From: Trichomonas vaginalis G3
Lineage: Eukaryota > Parabasalia > Trichomonadida > Trichomonadidae
Length of the DNA: 64,000 bases
Assembly (NCBI RefSeq): GCF_026262505.1
Contig: NC_067206.1
Coordinates: 11,427,507 to 11,491,506, forward strand
Direction: 5' to 3'
Below the pieces are notes generated by a model. It worked only from the letters and a program-made list of their open reading frames with translations, was not told the origin of the DNA and searched no databases. Both the position numbers and the translations under genes were made by a program. Each line of letters starts with the position of its first letter. Position 1 is the first letter of the stretch. Below, piece after piece: positions 1-9,604 of this stretch.

Positions 1-1187
1 TCTGTCAGATATTTGAATAGAAGAAGTAGGTGTTCGAGAAGGATCTACTTTGTTTGGTATTAAATCATTTGAGAATTGTATTACATAGGGTGCAAATAAT
101 GCGCAAAAATTTTGGAGTTGATCATTATTAAAAATCAAATCCATTAATATAGAATAGCAGCAGCTGCATATTCAAAAAATATACATATGTCAATATTCAT
201 TCAATCGCAGCAACAACGTCAAGAACATAAGAATTTCATCAGGGAGTGTTGCTCTTATTGAATCATTTTCATCCAACAATGTATCCGACTTCAATATATC
301 AACTTCCCATTTTCTGTTAAAAATATTTCAATATTTGCATTCAATGAATGCACATCAATTCGGTGTCAATCTATCTTTGAGAATATATCTCCATACTACG
401 TCAAAATTATTGAAAGATCAGGAATTTCTCTCAAGCCCAGAATCGTCAAAAATATATGTAAAATGTATACAATAATTCAGCCTTTATTTTCAAATAATAA
501 AATATAAACATTCGCGTATTTAATTGATTTGATAAGCATCGCTATAGGATATTATATTGAGATCACAAAGTTCATGTCTATGAATTTAGCCTATAGACGA
601 AAGTTTTTGTTATAGGATTGTTTTTTAAAAAATAAAATAGAAAATAGACATTTTTAAACTGAAAAGACATTTAAAAACCTTGAAATGATATTATTATTTT
701 CGAGCATTATTATTGGTACTGAATTAAAAACTAATTAACTCACCAAAAATGAAATTCCTGCAAAGTCCCTTGATTCAATGCATCGTCAGAAAAATAACTC
801 CGTAGGTCCATATAATATTTTTAATTAAGGATGTCGCTTTGCGAAAAAAACGGATATGCTAGCAACTTTCTCCAAATATCCTATATCACGATATTTGGCA
901 CTTTTCTACCTCGCTTTATTGGCACTTTTTAAAAATGAGAATAATGATATTTATGATATTTCCATTTTTTCTGTGAACACTAGTTTAAAGGTATCAAATA
1001 AATAATAAATTTCACGATTTTATTGATTTTTAGTGAAGTTGCTACTTCCATTCAATTTTTCGTGCTATTTGGCCGGGTTTTTGTCAGAATCGCACGTTTT
1101 TATTTTATGATTTTTGGAATCTACATATATAGGTAAGCTTATAGAACCCCCATGATATTTTGTCAAAAATGCGATTTGCGATTGTCA
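1..1187. other. AT-rich host intergenic DNA left of Maverick 1
   Basis: No convincing gene. A stretch at about 190-472 on the plus strand stays open for roughly 90 codons without a usable start and matches no family I recognise; it may be a decayed host gene. Positions about 828-887 carry a host repeat (AGGATGTCGCTTTGCG, then ATATCCTAT) that recurs near 29752-29812. Confidence 0.5.
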
Positions 1188-1193
1188 AATATC
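1188..1193. repeat. Left target-site duplication of Maverick 1
   Basis: AATATC directly before the element is repeated directly after it at 22665-22670. Six-base duplications are the family rule for Polintons/Mavericks. Confidence 0.9.
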
Positions 1194-2084
1194 AGTAGTA
1201 TATATGACGGGTTTTGTGACTTTTTTTGTTACATCTATATATAGACGATGCATTAAATTATATTTATTTATAAATCATTAAAAAATTAACATTATTTTTA
1301 AAATAATTTATTTTTTTATTCTGACATAAATGACCCAACAAAGTAAAACCAGATAAAATAGATTATCGAATTTTAGAGGATGGTGTTCCTGTTTATATTC
1401 AAAGATTTAAAGGGAAGCAATATTATAGAATTGTTAATCCTGAATACATAAAACATTTATTTAAAAAGGAAGACTGTGAATTATTAAACGCTAATGAATA
1501 TGAAACCAATAAATCAAAATTGAAATATAAATATATTGGAAGTGATGAAAGGTGTAAAGATAAAGATAAAGTTTATTCAGTTTCATATAATGAATGGAAA
1601 ACCAATAAGATAAGAAAACATTTAGGAGATTATGGGAAATGTTCTGAATTCTTTAAATCTAGTATATACGAGAGAGTAAAAGAAATTAGAAATAATTATT
1701 TTCATGAATAAAAGATTCACTACCATAATGAAATAAAATGATTTATTTTTTTATCTTTTATAAAAGAAGCTATATATAAATGATGTCAGATATTCCGCGA
1801 TTAATTAAACATTGTTTAAATCCTGAATGGGTTAAACTTCAATTAAAAAATGAAGATTGTGAATTATTAAATGAATATGAAAGCCAAAATAAGCTAATGA
1901 GGTATAAATATAATGATAAAGAATATTTAATTTCATGGAATCAATGGAGTCATAATCAAAGACCTCATAAACGAGAAGAAGAAATTGAAAATAACGAAAT
2001 GGAAATCATTGATGACATTAAAGAGGATGGAATTCCTAAATTTTGTAGAAAAACCTTTAGAACTAAGTTAGGAGCATATAAACG
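1194..2084 (+). repeat. Left terminal inverted repeat of Maverick 1
   Basis: About 891 bp match the reverse complement of 21780-22664 with few differences. Homology stops just after GGAGCATATAAACG on the left. The repeat contains one complete and one partial copy of a small gene family, so both element ends carry coding sequence. Terminal repeats of this length are on the long side for the family. Confidence 0.9.
1330..1711 (+). pseudogene. Terminal-repeat gene, first copy (unknown family)
   Basis: The region encodes a lysine-rich module with the recurring sequence YKYIGSDERCKDKDKVY and ends in a conserved tail (GDYGKCSEFFKSS). The same module occurs in the next gene and in the right terminal repeat. 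I do not recognise the family. The spacing of aromatic residues and a terminal W/H/L block is weakly reminiscent of small DNA-binding modules near HNH-type endonucleases, but this is only an impression. A T-rich promoter box (TTTTTTTATTC) lies about 12 nt before the first ATG. This copy is not one clean reading frame. Confidence 0.5.
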
Positions 2085-2370
2085 TAGAGTATTAAATCCT
2101 GAATACATAAAACATTTATTTAAAAAGGAAGACTGTGAATTATTAAACGTTAATGAATATGAAAATGCTAAATCAAAACTGAGATATAAATATATTGGAA
2201 GTGATGAAAGATGCAAAGATAAAGATAAAGTTTATACAGTTTCATATAATAACTGGCACACGTTAGGGATAAGAAAACATTTAGGAGATTATGGGAAATG
2301 TTCTGAATTCTTTAAATCTAGTATGTATGAGAGAGTAAAAGAAATTAGAAATAATTATTTTCATGAATGA
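1780..2370 (+). CDS. Terminal-repeat gene, second copy (two-module protein)
   Basis: Unknown 196-aa protein that straddles the inner edge of the left terminal repeat. It has two related halves: an N-terminal half (CLNPEWVKLQLKNEDCELL, then a W-rich turn) and a C-terminal half (NPEYIKHLFKKEDCELL, YKYIGSDERCKDKDKVY), i.e. an internal duplication of a roughly 90-residue module. It starts with two consecutive ATG codons after a TATATATAA stretch. The first half is duplicated in the right terminal repeat, whose copy runs into different sequence. The basic composition suggests nucleic-acid binding; no function is assigned. Confidence 0.6.
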   Translation: MMSDIPRLIKHCLNPEWVKLQLKNEDCELLNEYESQNKLMRYKYNDKEYLISWNQWSHNQRPHKREEEIENNEMEIIDDIKEDGIPKFCRKTFRTKLGAYKRRVLNPEYIKHLFKKEDCELLNVNEYENAKSKLRYKYIGSDERCKDKDKVYTVSYNNWHTLGIRKHLGDYGKCSEFFKSSMYERVKEIRNNYFHE

Positions 2371-2425
2371 AAGAAATTAAAAATTCATGTCTTACATTTT
2401 TGAATAATTTATTTTTTTAATTTGT

Positions 2426-3538
2426 ATGAAAATGAGTGTCAAAACTAACGACGTTAAAAAATTGGGATTCACAAATGAGGAAATAAAGGATATATTAGAG
2501 GAAGCGGGTTATGAGGTTAGTAAATATTATTTAAGAAATTGTCAAAAATTCACGGAGTTTTTAAATGAGTTTGATTATGATGGAAAAATGAATAAAGATG
2601 ATGTTATAAATTTCTTATATCCCACATCTGAAGAAGAAAAACCTAAAGAACATGATGTTTTCCCTGAATATTATGAAGAACGGATTAAAGATGATGAATA
2701 TGATGAAATTGAAAGACTGGAAAAAATAAGAGATGAAATAGATGAAAAAATTAAGGAATTAAGAGAAGTTGAAAAATATAATGAAAATGAAGTAGAGGGT
2801 TTAATGAATATCCCAGCTTCAGAATCAGCAGTTCAAAAATCTCATGAAGAAAGATATAAAAATTATGTCTCAGAATCAACACAAAATTTATTAGATGGTG
2901 AAATAGACGAAACACTTTCAGAAGAAGGTACTAAATTTATTCGTAAACATAAGCTTCAGTTTATTGATAATGAAGAATACCCTTGTATCTTACTTTCACC
3001 CCCTCTCGATTCTGAGAAATTCAAAAAAGCACTGAAAAATGTAACATATGCAACAAATACGATTAAGAAAGAAGACCATGATATTTACACAAATTATTAT
3101 TTAAATAAATGCACAGGTGTTGATAAAGTTTTTGATTTATTAGATAAAATATCAAAAGAAACCATTGGTACATATAAAATTTTATGTGATTGTGGTTTCA
3201 TTATTGAAGATACCAATAATGTTTCATATGAAAGAACAGCACCGAAGGAAGACGAAGTGGAAAGGTCTATACCATTCGTTATTAAGAATATAAAAGATAT
3301 GAAAACGTATAAGCATTATATTTATTCATTTATTTCAGAAAAAATGGAAACAACCCATAAAACATCATCTCATCATTTTATAGCTATTCATACATTCCTT
3401 TTCAAAGTTGTGAAATTAAATAAGACAGGAATTAGATTTAATGTATCAGGGTACACATTCTTGAGTAAATTAAAATGTATTCATCACGTCGCAGATGATA
3501 AAAATTTATGTGTTCTTAATTCATTTTATGGACTTTAG
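2426..3538 (+). CDS. Hypothetical acidic/coiled-coil Maverick protein
   Basis: A 370-aa protein with an N-terminal helical region (about residues 10-60), a highly charged K/E-rich coiled-coil segment (about 80-130) and a more globular C-terminal half rich in H, Y and F. No recognised domain. The first ATG (2426) is followed two codons later by a second (2432), and either could be used. It lies between the terminal-repeat genes and polymerase B in the same direction, after a T-run promoter box. The stop region carries tandem GGACTTTA motifs also seen near the right end of the element. Confidence 0.6.
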   Translation: MKMSVKTNDVKKLGFTNEEIKDILEEAGYEVSKYYLRNCQKFTEFLNEFDYDGKMNKDDVINFLYPTSEEEKPKEHDVFPEYYEERIKDDEYDEIERLEKIRDEIDEKIKELREVEKYNENEVEGLMNIPASESAVQKSHEERYKNYVSESTQNLLDGEIDETLSEEGTKFIRKHKLQFIDNEEYPCILLSPPLDSEKFKKALKNVTYATNTIKKEDHDIYTNYYLNKCTGVDKVFDLLDKISKETIGTYKILCDCGFIIEDTNNVSYERTAPKEDEVERSIPFVIKNIKDMKTYKHYIYSFISEKMETTHKTSSHHFIAIHTFLFKVVKLNKTGIRFNVSGYTFLSKLKCIHHVADDKNLCVLNSFYGL

Positions 3539-3600
3539 CCCTGGACTTTAAAAAATAAACTTTATTTTTATTTATTTTTTTAATTTTTATTCTTACATAA

Positions 3601-6600
3601 ATGAACAAAAACGGAACAGCTAAAATGAATGATAATCAAATTAGAGCAGAAGGTAGAAGGTTATTTAAACGCTTCTATAACATTCCTGATGGTGTTAATC
3701 CTAAAACTCGTAGAAGTTATTTAAACGAAGCAATAGATGCATATGAAGGGTTTGACATTTCATCAGAAAGTGAGAGGTTAGCAAGAATGTTAAACGTTAA
3801 TATTGATTTTTATTATTGTGACCCTCAACCAGAAGACGTAGACATTAACAAGGTAGACTTTCCATTAGTGGAATCAATAATGATAGATCCAGAATTTGAA
3901 ACAGTAAATATTTTATTAACACAGAGTCCATGTGGAAAACTTCACGCTGACAGAATAACAGACGTTGAAGCACTCACCGGCTATAAAGTTTGTCCATATT
4001 GCAAAGAAGAAGTTTATTCTATCCGTGATGATCCAGAAAGGAAAAATCAAAGAAGATTTTTAAAACATTGTGAGAAATGTAAAGAAAATAATGGAAGATT
4101 AATTCAAGACGTTCAATTGCAAAACACACAACAACCATATACACCACATATCACGAAACAGAAGATATATCAATGGCTATTAGCACATAATTTGCAGGAA
4201 TATTATAAACCAACAAGATATTATATTACTTTTGACTTCGAAACATTAGAGACTAAAGATGAACTTCAACTTTCTGAATGTGCAACTTTGAACGCTTACT
4301 TAAAACCATTTATGGTATCATCAACTGTCAAAATAAAGCCGCAAAGCGGCGAGGTCGTAGACCGTGATAAAACATTTACGAGGAATTTTTGCTTAACTTC
4401 GAGTGATTCTTTTATTTCTGATTGGATTGAGTTTTTATTTTCAACCTGTTCATTAGTTGCTAAATCAAATATTGAACAATATGAAGAATTAATGAAGCCG
4501 CAAACGGACCAAACGGTGGGGACTTTGTCTCATACATTAAATGAGAAACAAAAGGAAACATTTAAAGAACTTCTAGATGAAGAATTTAATAAAGTGAATA
4601 TCATAGGTTTTAATTCGGGAAAGTTTGATTTAAATTTAATTCTTCGTGATTTAAACACTGCAAAATGGAAAATAAAATCAATGCTGGGTTCATCTTCTCA
4701 ATTTAAGCAAATCATAGTAAAGAAAACAAACTGTCCATATGAATTAAGATTTATTGACATCAGAAATTATATAGCGGGTGGAACATTAGACCAATTCACT
4801 CAAGATTTCGGAAACAATAAATCACGTGTTAAATCCTTTTTCCCTTATCAATTCATCACGTGGGAAAATTACGAAGATGAATTATATAAAAAGGAACCAT
4901 TCACGAAAGATTCATTTTATTCAGCATTAACTCAAGAAACAATATCCGATTCAGATTATCAAATATATCTCAATGATGCTAAAAATTTTGAGAATAGATT
5001 AGAATATTTTATTCATTATTGCAATAAAGACGTTGAAATTATGATTGACCCAATTGATAAAATTATTGAAGAAACATTTGTTTATAAAATTGACATGCTT
5101 CATAATCTTTCTTTATCATCGAATGCATCAATGATTCGTTACGCGTTAGCATATAAGAACTTCAATCCTAACGAAACATATCCAGAAGAAGAAAATGTGG
5201 AATCAAGTTTTGAATTAACGAAAAAGTATTGGAAATATAAAATTGAATCATATAAGAAACAAGATGAAAAAGCAGAAAGGGATACTAAAAACAATGTTTC
5301 AATGGATGACTATCAATACTATCACGATTTAATCCTTTCATCTAAATGCAAAATGTGTGGTAAAGCGTTTACATATGCTAATAAACCAACATTGGATAGA
5401 ATCGATAATGAAAAACCACATACCAAAGAAAATTGTCAGTTAATGTGTTGTTATTGCAATGTCGTAAAATCAAATAAAGATGAAGATGTTCAACGTTTAA
5501 GAATCAATTTAAGAAATTATGCATTAAAAAATAATTTACCAATGACTTTAGATTCAGTTGAAGCTTATCACATTCTCCGTAATGGAATTACTGGTGGTCT
5601 ATCAAATGTTCAACATCGTGTTAATCTTAAAGGAATCACGCACATTAATAAACTTTCATATAATCCAGAAACTAAAACTGTATCAAATGAGGACACCACC
5701 AACATTATGACTCATTTCGTTGGAGTTGACTTTAATTCATTATATCCTTCATCATTTTCATCTAATCCTCATGATTTCATTCAATATACTAACCATAAAA
5801 TGTATATGCCGGGAAGATTGAATGGTGTTTTCATTTGTGATACAGCAACAAAGAAAGCAAAAGCACTGGGAATAATTAGAAAGAAAAATACTTTATTCGT
5901 GGCTGAAGTAAAGGGTCACATTGATGAAAAATACATTAATGATTACATAAACTTTTTACCAATAATAAGAAACTTAGATATTATCACAGATGAAAAAACA
6001 ATTGGCAGTTTTATGTATAATTACATGAAATCAAACAATCTACCAGTTGACCAGAAACAGAGAAAATTAACTCAGTTAGCATCAACACACAACCAATATC
6101 AACCATTTTCTTCTTATTATCTTTGGTATCTAATAGACAGATTTCATTTTATCATTGATGATATTCAATCAATTTTAACATTTACGAAAACACTTGCTTT
6201 AATGAATTTGCGAACGAATTTATGAACGAAAGACAAAAGGCTGAATTAGAAGGAAATAAAGGAAAAAGTTTATTTTGCAAGATTTCACTTAATGGATCAT
6301 ATGGTTACGATGCAATGAATACACAAAATTACGCAAAGACTAAAATAATGAATGCACAGAAGGCACGCGTTGCATGTATGTCAAATAAGTTTAAAAACAT
6401 AAGAGAAATAGGTGAAGATACGTATCAAGTGATGCTTAAAGATAGATTTTATAGATGTGATACATGTTTACAAGAGGCATTCTTCACTTTAGATAACGCA
6501 AAATACTGGTATTTGGTTTTCATTTATGATTTTATGTATAAATGCATGAATGTTAATCGTTTTCATTTCATTGAAGGTGATACTGATTCATCTTATTGGG

Positions 6601-7106
6601 CAATCGCTGGCGACCCAAATCTTCCTAACACTCAAGCATTTCAAGCAATTGTTACTGATAAACAATTTTATGATAAAAACATTTACAAATTCGCACCTTT
6701 TGATTTCTTTTGTTTTAATGAGAAATTTAAACCTAAATTAAAGAATAAAGCTGAAGAAAAAGCACATGAGAAGAAGTTATTGGGTTTAACAATTGAGAAA
6801 CAAGGTGATAACATGGTTGCTTTATGCCCCAAGTGTTATACATCATTCAACGGTTCAATTGATGGAAGTGATTTTAAAAAGATTGCACAAAAAATGAAAG
6901 GAGTTAGTTTACGACAAAATAAACAATTAACACCTAAAAATTATTTGGATATAATAAATGATAAAGTGATATTTGATGGTCAGAATATTAATTTACAACT
7001 TAAAAACGGGTCAATGACTCGCTTAACAATTGGTAAGACTGCATTAACAGGAGCACACACTAAGGCTGTGTGTTGTGAAAATGGATGTTGTATGCCATTT
7101 ATTTAA
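3601..7106 (+). pseudogene. polB: Protein-primed family B DNA polymerase region (pPolB)
   Basis: Replicative polymerase of the Polinton. Recognisable in order: a cysteine/histidine cluster near residues 131-160 of the first piece (CPYC and HCEKC); a 3'-5' exonuclease domain with FDFET (about 211), NSGKFDLN (about 338) and YCNKDVE (about 473); an HNH-like zinc module (about 583-635, CKMC, LDRIDN and CCYCN); polymerase motif A DFNSLYPS (about 708); and, in the following piece, motif B (LNGSYG) and motif C (GDTDS). The family normally primes from a terminal protein and replicates linear DNA with inverted repeats. The region is in more than one piece. A T-rich promoter box and ACATAA precede the start. 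Confidence 0.92.
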
Positions 7107-7208
7107 TAAAATGCCACAGAAGAGACAAAAGGAACCGTTAATGATGTTTTTGATACTATGATTCAAAGAGGTGGGCACCCTTAAAACATTTATTTTATTT
7201 TTATATAA

Positions 7209-8066
7209 ATGGATAACTCAGATTTAGAAAATTTAATTGATGATTTAGTACTTAATCAAAAATTTCTTAGTTATTATGATTTAAAAGCATATCTCCAAAA
7301 ATATAATAATAATATAACGGGTGATGATATGGGATATTATTATCCATATTATAAAAATGAAATTTTGAAATATCATAATAGAATAATTTCTAAAATTAAA
7401 GACAAAATTAAAAATAATGAATATTCAAAGGGAAAAACTAAATCACAGCTTAAACAATTGAAAGATTTCAAAAATAAAGTATTAACAGAAGAAGATATTG
7501 ATGAATTATATAAATTATATAATCCTGAGCCACAAAAGCAAAAGGAGCAAAAACAAAAGGTGCAAAACACCCAGGTCCTTCAGACCATAAATGAAGCACA
7601 AGCTTTAATTTATGATTCATTAGTTAAACCATATTCAGCCCGACTTTTAAATGAAGATCAACTTTTGGAATTCATCCTTCAACATAAACTCGAAGCGGGA
7701 AAGTATATTAAACCTTTATATACAGCATATTTAAAACAAATGAATAGAATACATCCAGAATTAATGAAGGAAAGAATGAATTCCAAAACTTCATCATCCA
7801 AAATCAAAGCAGATAAAATTAAACCACTTGCAACACCAAAACCTCTAACGACAGTACCTGCAACACCAAAACCGCCTCCTCCTTCAGTTAATCTTTCATC
7901 ATTCACTTTATTATATCCATTTCAAACATTAAAGAAACAAAAAGATTTTAAAAAGGATTTCAAGATATTAAATAAACCAATTGACCCGAAAATTCAACCG
8001 TTAAAGGAAAAATTTAGTCGCCCTTCATTTGCACATATCCATATTCATATGAAATCGATCATTTAG
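7209..8066 (+). CDS. Lys/Pro-rich ORF at the head of the integrase module
   Basis: A 285-aa reading frame. The first 90 residues are helical and tyrosine-rich, then a K/Q/E stretch, then a proline-rich linker (about 205-225, TPKPPPP). It directly precedes the integrase core piece and is read in the same direction; the last ~40 residues may belong to the integrase module. It starts after TTTTTATATAAATG, the promoter style used across this element. I recognise no independent domain in the N-terminal part. Confidence 0.45.
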   Translation: MDNSDLENLIDDLVLNQKFLSYYDLKAYLQKYNNNITGDDMGYYYPYYKNEILKYHNRIISKIKDKIKNNEYSKGKTKSQLKQLKDFKNKVLTEEDIDELYKLYNPEPQKQKEQKQKVQNTQVLQTINEAQALIYDSLVKPYSARLLNEDQLLEFILQHKLEAGKYIKPLYTAYLKQMNRIHPELMKERMNSKTSSSKIKADKIKPLATPKPLTTVPATPKPPPPSVNLSSFTLLYPFQTLKKQKDFKKDFKILNKPIDPKIQPLKEKFSRPSFAHIHIHMKSII

Positions 8067-8137
8067 AATATTCAAAAGGAAACGTTACTTATTTATTTGC
8101 CATTAACATTAACACCAGATATTTATATTGCATTCCG

Positions 8138-8758
8138 GTGAAAGGGAAAACAGAACAGGAAACAAGAAGAGCTATTCAATACTTACTTGATCATGAAAGA
8201 GTAGATAATATAAGGGGTGATGGTGATAAAGGATTTCAGGCAGCTATGACTCATTATTTCCCACAAATTAATTTTTACTTTTCATCCTCTCCATATACGT
8301 TTCATAATAAAATAGTTGATGCGGTAATGAGAACTCTTAGAGATGCGTTAGGGGTTAACGGTCAGATATACTGGAATGGAAATCATGACTCCATCATACA
8401 GCAGTTAGTATATTATTACAATAATACATGGCATAGAACAATAAACATGAAACCAGTGGAAATGAAAAATGATATTTCAAAAGAATGGGAATATATTAGA
8501 AAGCAAATGGAAAGGTTGAATGATGTTAAACGTGAACAAATTAATTCGGGGCTCATGAATTTTAAACAAGGGGATAAAGTTTTGATTCATCTCGATTATG
8601 GAAAAACTGATAAATCAATGACAAAAAGAAGACGAAGATTTGACACAATAGCTGAATTTGTTAGATATATTAACGGCAATGCATTAGTTGAGGTTAACAA
8701 TAAATTAATAGAAATTCCGATTTATTTTATTACTCCATTATATTTAAATAATATTTAA
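8138..8758 (+). pseudogene. Maverick 1 integrase region (rve family)
   Basis: Retroviral-type integrase part: a core stretch around RGDGDKGFQ with the downstream helix that normally carries the catalytic glutamate, then HRTINMKPVEM typical of integrases, and a C-terminal SH3/chromo-like domain beginning FKQGDKVLIHLD. Polintons use this enzyme to join their ends to target DNA with a 6-bp duplication, as seen at this element's borders. A second, diverged integrase occurs in Maverick 2 at 54083-55044. The module is in pieces. Confidence 0.8.
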
Positions 8759-8777
8759 TTTTTTTATTTCGTAAGAA

Positions 8778-9098
8778 ATGAGTGACAACAAAGCAGCCAA
8801 GAGTCCTGATTCAATTAAGATTCAGAGTCCAGACGATGAATATAAAAAGAAACTAAACAGAATTAAATCAAAAATATGCTATTACAAAAAGAAGCCGCAA
8901 TGTGGTGAGGTTGATGCCCATAAAACTAATGGAACTGAAAACAATGAAGAGAGGAAAGAAATAATCGAAAAATTAGAAACTTACCGTTCAATCCTTAAAC
9001 TGAGTGAAGCAAAAATAAAAGAATTTAATAGAATAAATAAATTGATTGGAAGAGATGAATTTAATAAAGATGAATTTTTAAACTCAATCCAAATTTAA
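8778..9098 (+). CDS. Small charged hypothetical protein
   Basis: A 106-aa lysine/glutamate-rich protein, probably a coiled coil (about residues 20-95). No recognised domain. It follows the integrase region after a T-run box (TTTTTTTATTTCG) and ends overlapping by three bases with a small convergent gene on the other strand. Confidence 0.5.
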   Translation: MSDNKAAKSPDSIKIQSPDDEYKKKLNRIKSKICYYKKKPQCGEVDAHKTNGTENNEERKEIIEKLETYRSILKLSEAKIKEFNRINKLIGRDEFNKDEFLNSIQI

Positions 9099-9259
9099 TT
9101 TTTATTCCTCTTTGACAACATCTCTCTTTCCATCATTACTGCATAACCACATTTTCTCAATTTTAGTGGTTTGTTATTTTTAACATGTTCTTGCATCATT
9201 TTTATCATTTCCTCCCTTGTTATGATTCGTGGTAAATTTTGAGCTTGTGGGGTATTCAT
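9095..9259 (-). CDS. Small 54-aa basic protein
   Basis: A short reading frame of 54 codons starting MNTPQAQNLPRIITREE and ending in a lysine/arginine-rich tail (LSKRNKN). The start lies right after ATTTTTATTTTTATCATAA, the promoter pattern shared by Maverick 1 genes, which is the main reason to believe it. It converges on the 8778-9098 gene with a 3-bp overlap. Possibly a small DNA-binding protein because of the R/K helix; no family recognised. Confidence 0.5.
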   Translation of the reverse strand: MNTPQAQNLPRIITREEMIKMMQEHVKNNKPLKLRKCGYAVMMEREMLSKRNKN

Positions 9260-9301
9260 TTATGATAAAAATAAAAATTTAAATTATGCCGTTCTAAAGT
9301 T

Positions 9302-9571
9302 TGAGACAACATGACATTTTGACAACATCATGGGTTATTCAATAATTAATTATTATTGAAGAACTGAAGGGGTCACCAGGTCACCAGGTGGTCACCAGGT
9401 AATTTAACTTCTCTGAAAAAATGAGACAACATGACATTTTGACAACATCATGGGTTATTCAATAATTAATTATTATTGAAGAACTGAAGGGGTCACCAGG
9501 TCACCAGGTGGTCACCAGGTAATTTAACTTCTCTGAAAAAATGAGACAACATGACATTTTGACAACATCAC
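9302..9571 (+). repeat. Iteron array, left of primase-helicase
   Basis: Two head-to-tail 120-bp units, identical over nearly their whole length, plus a partial third. Each contains a core ACAACATGACATTTTGACAA, an AT palindrome (AATAATTAATTATT) and a triplet of GGTCACCAGG motifs. The same unit in reverse orientation forms the array at 11999-12790, so the two arrays form inverted brackets around the primase-helicase gene. The core recurs in Maverick 2. Confidence 0.92.
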
Positions 9572-9604
9572 AGGAGGAAGGCAAAAATAAATTCCAGTCA
9601 TACT

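Noticed and set aside
2426-8758. Adenovirus-type cysteine protease in Maverick 1
   Set aside because: Looked for a His, Asp/Glu, Cys order with the usual W/N-rich context in the unknown proteins; none was convincing.
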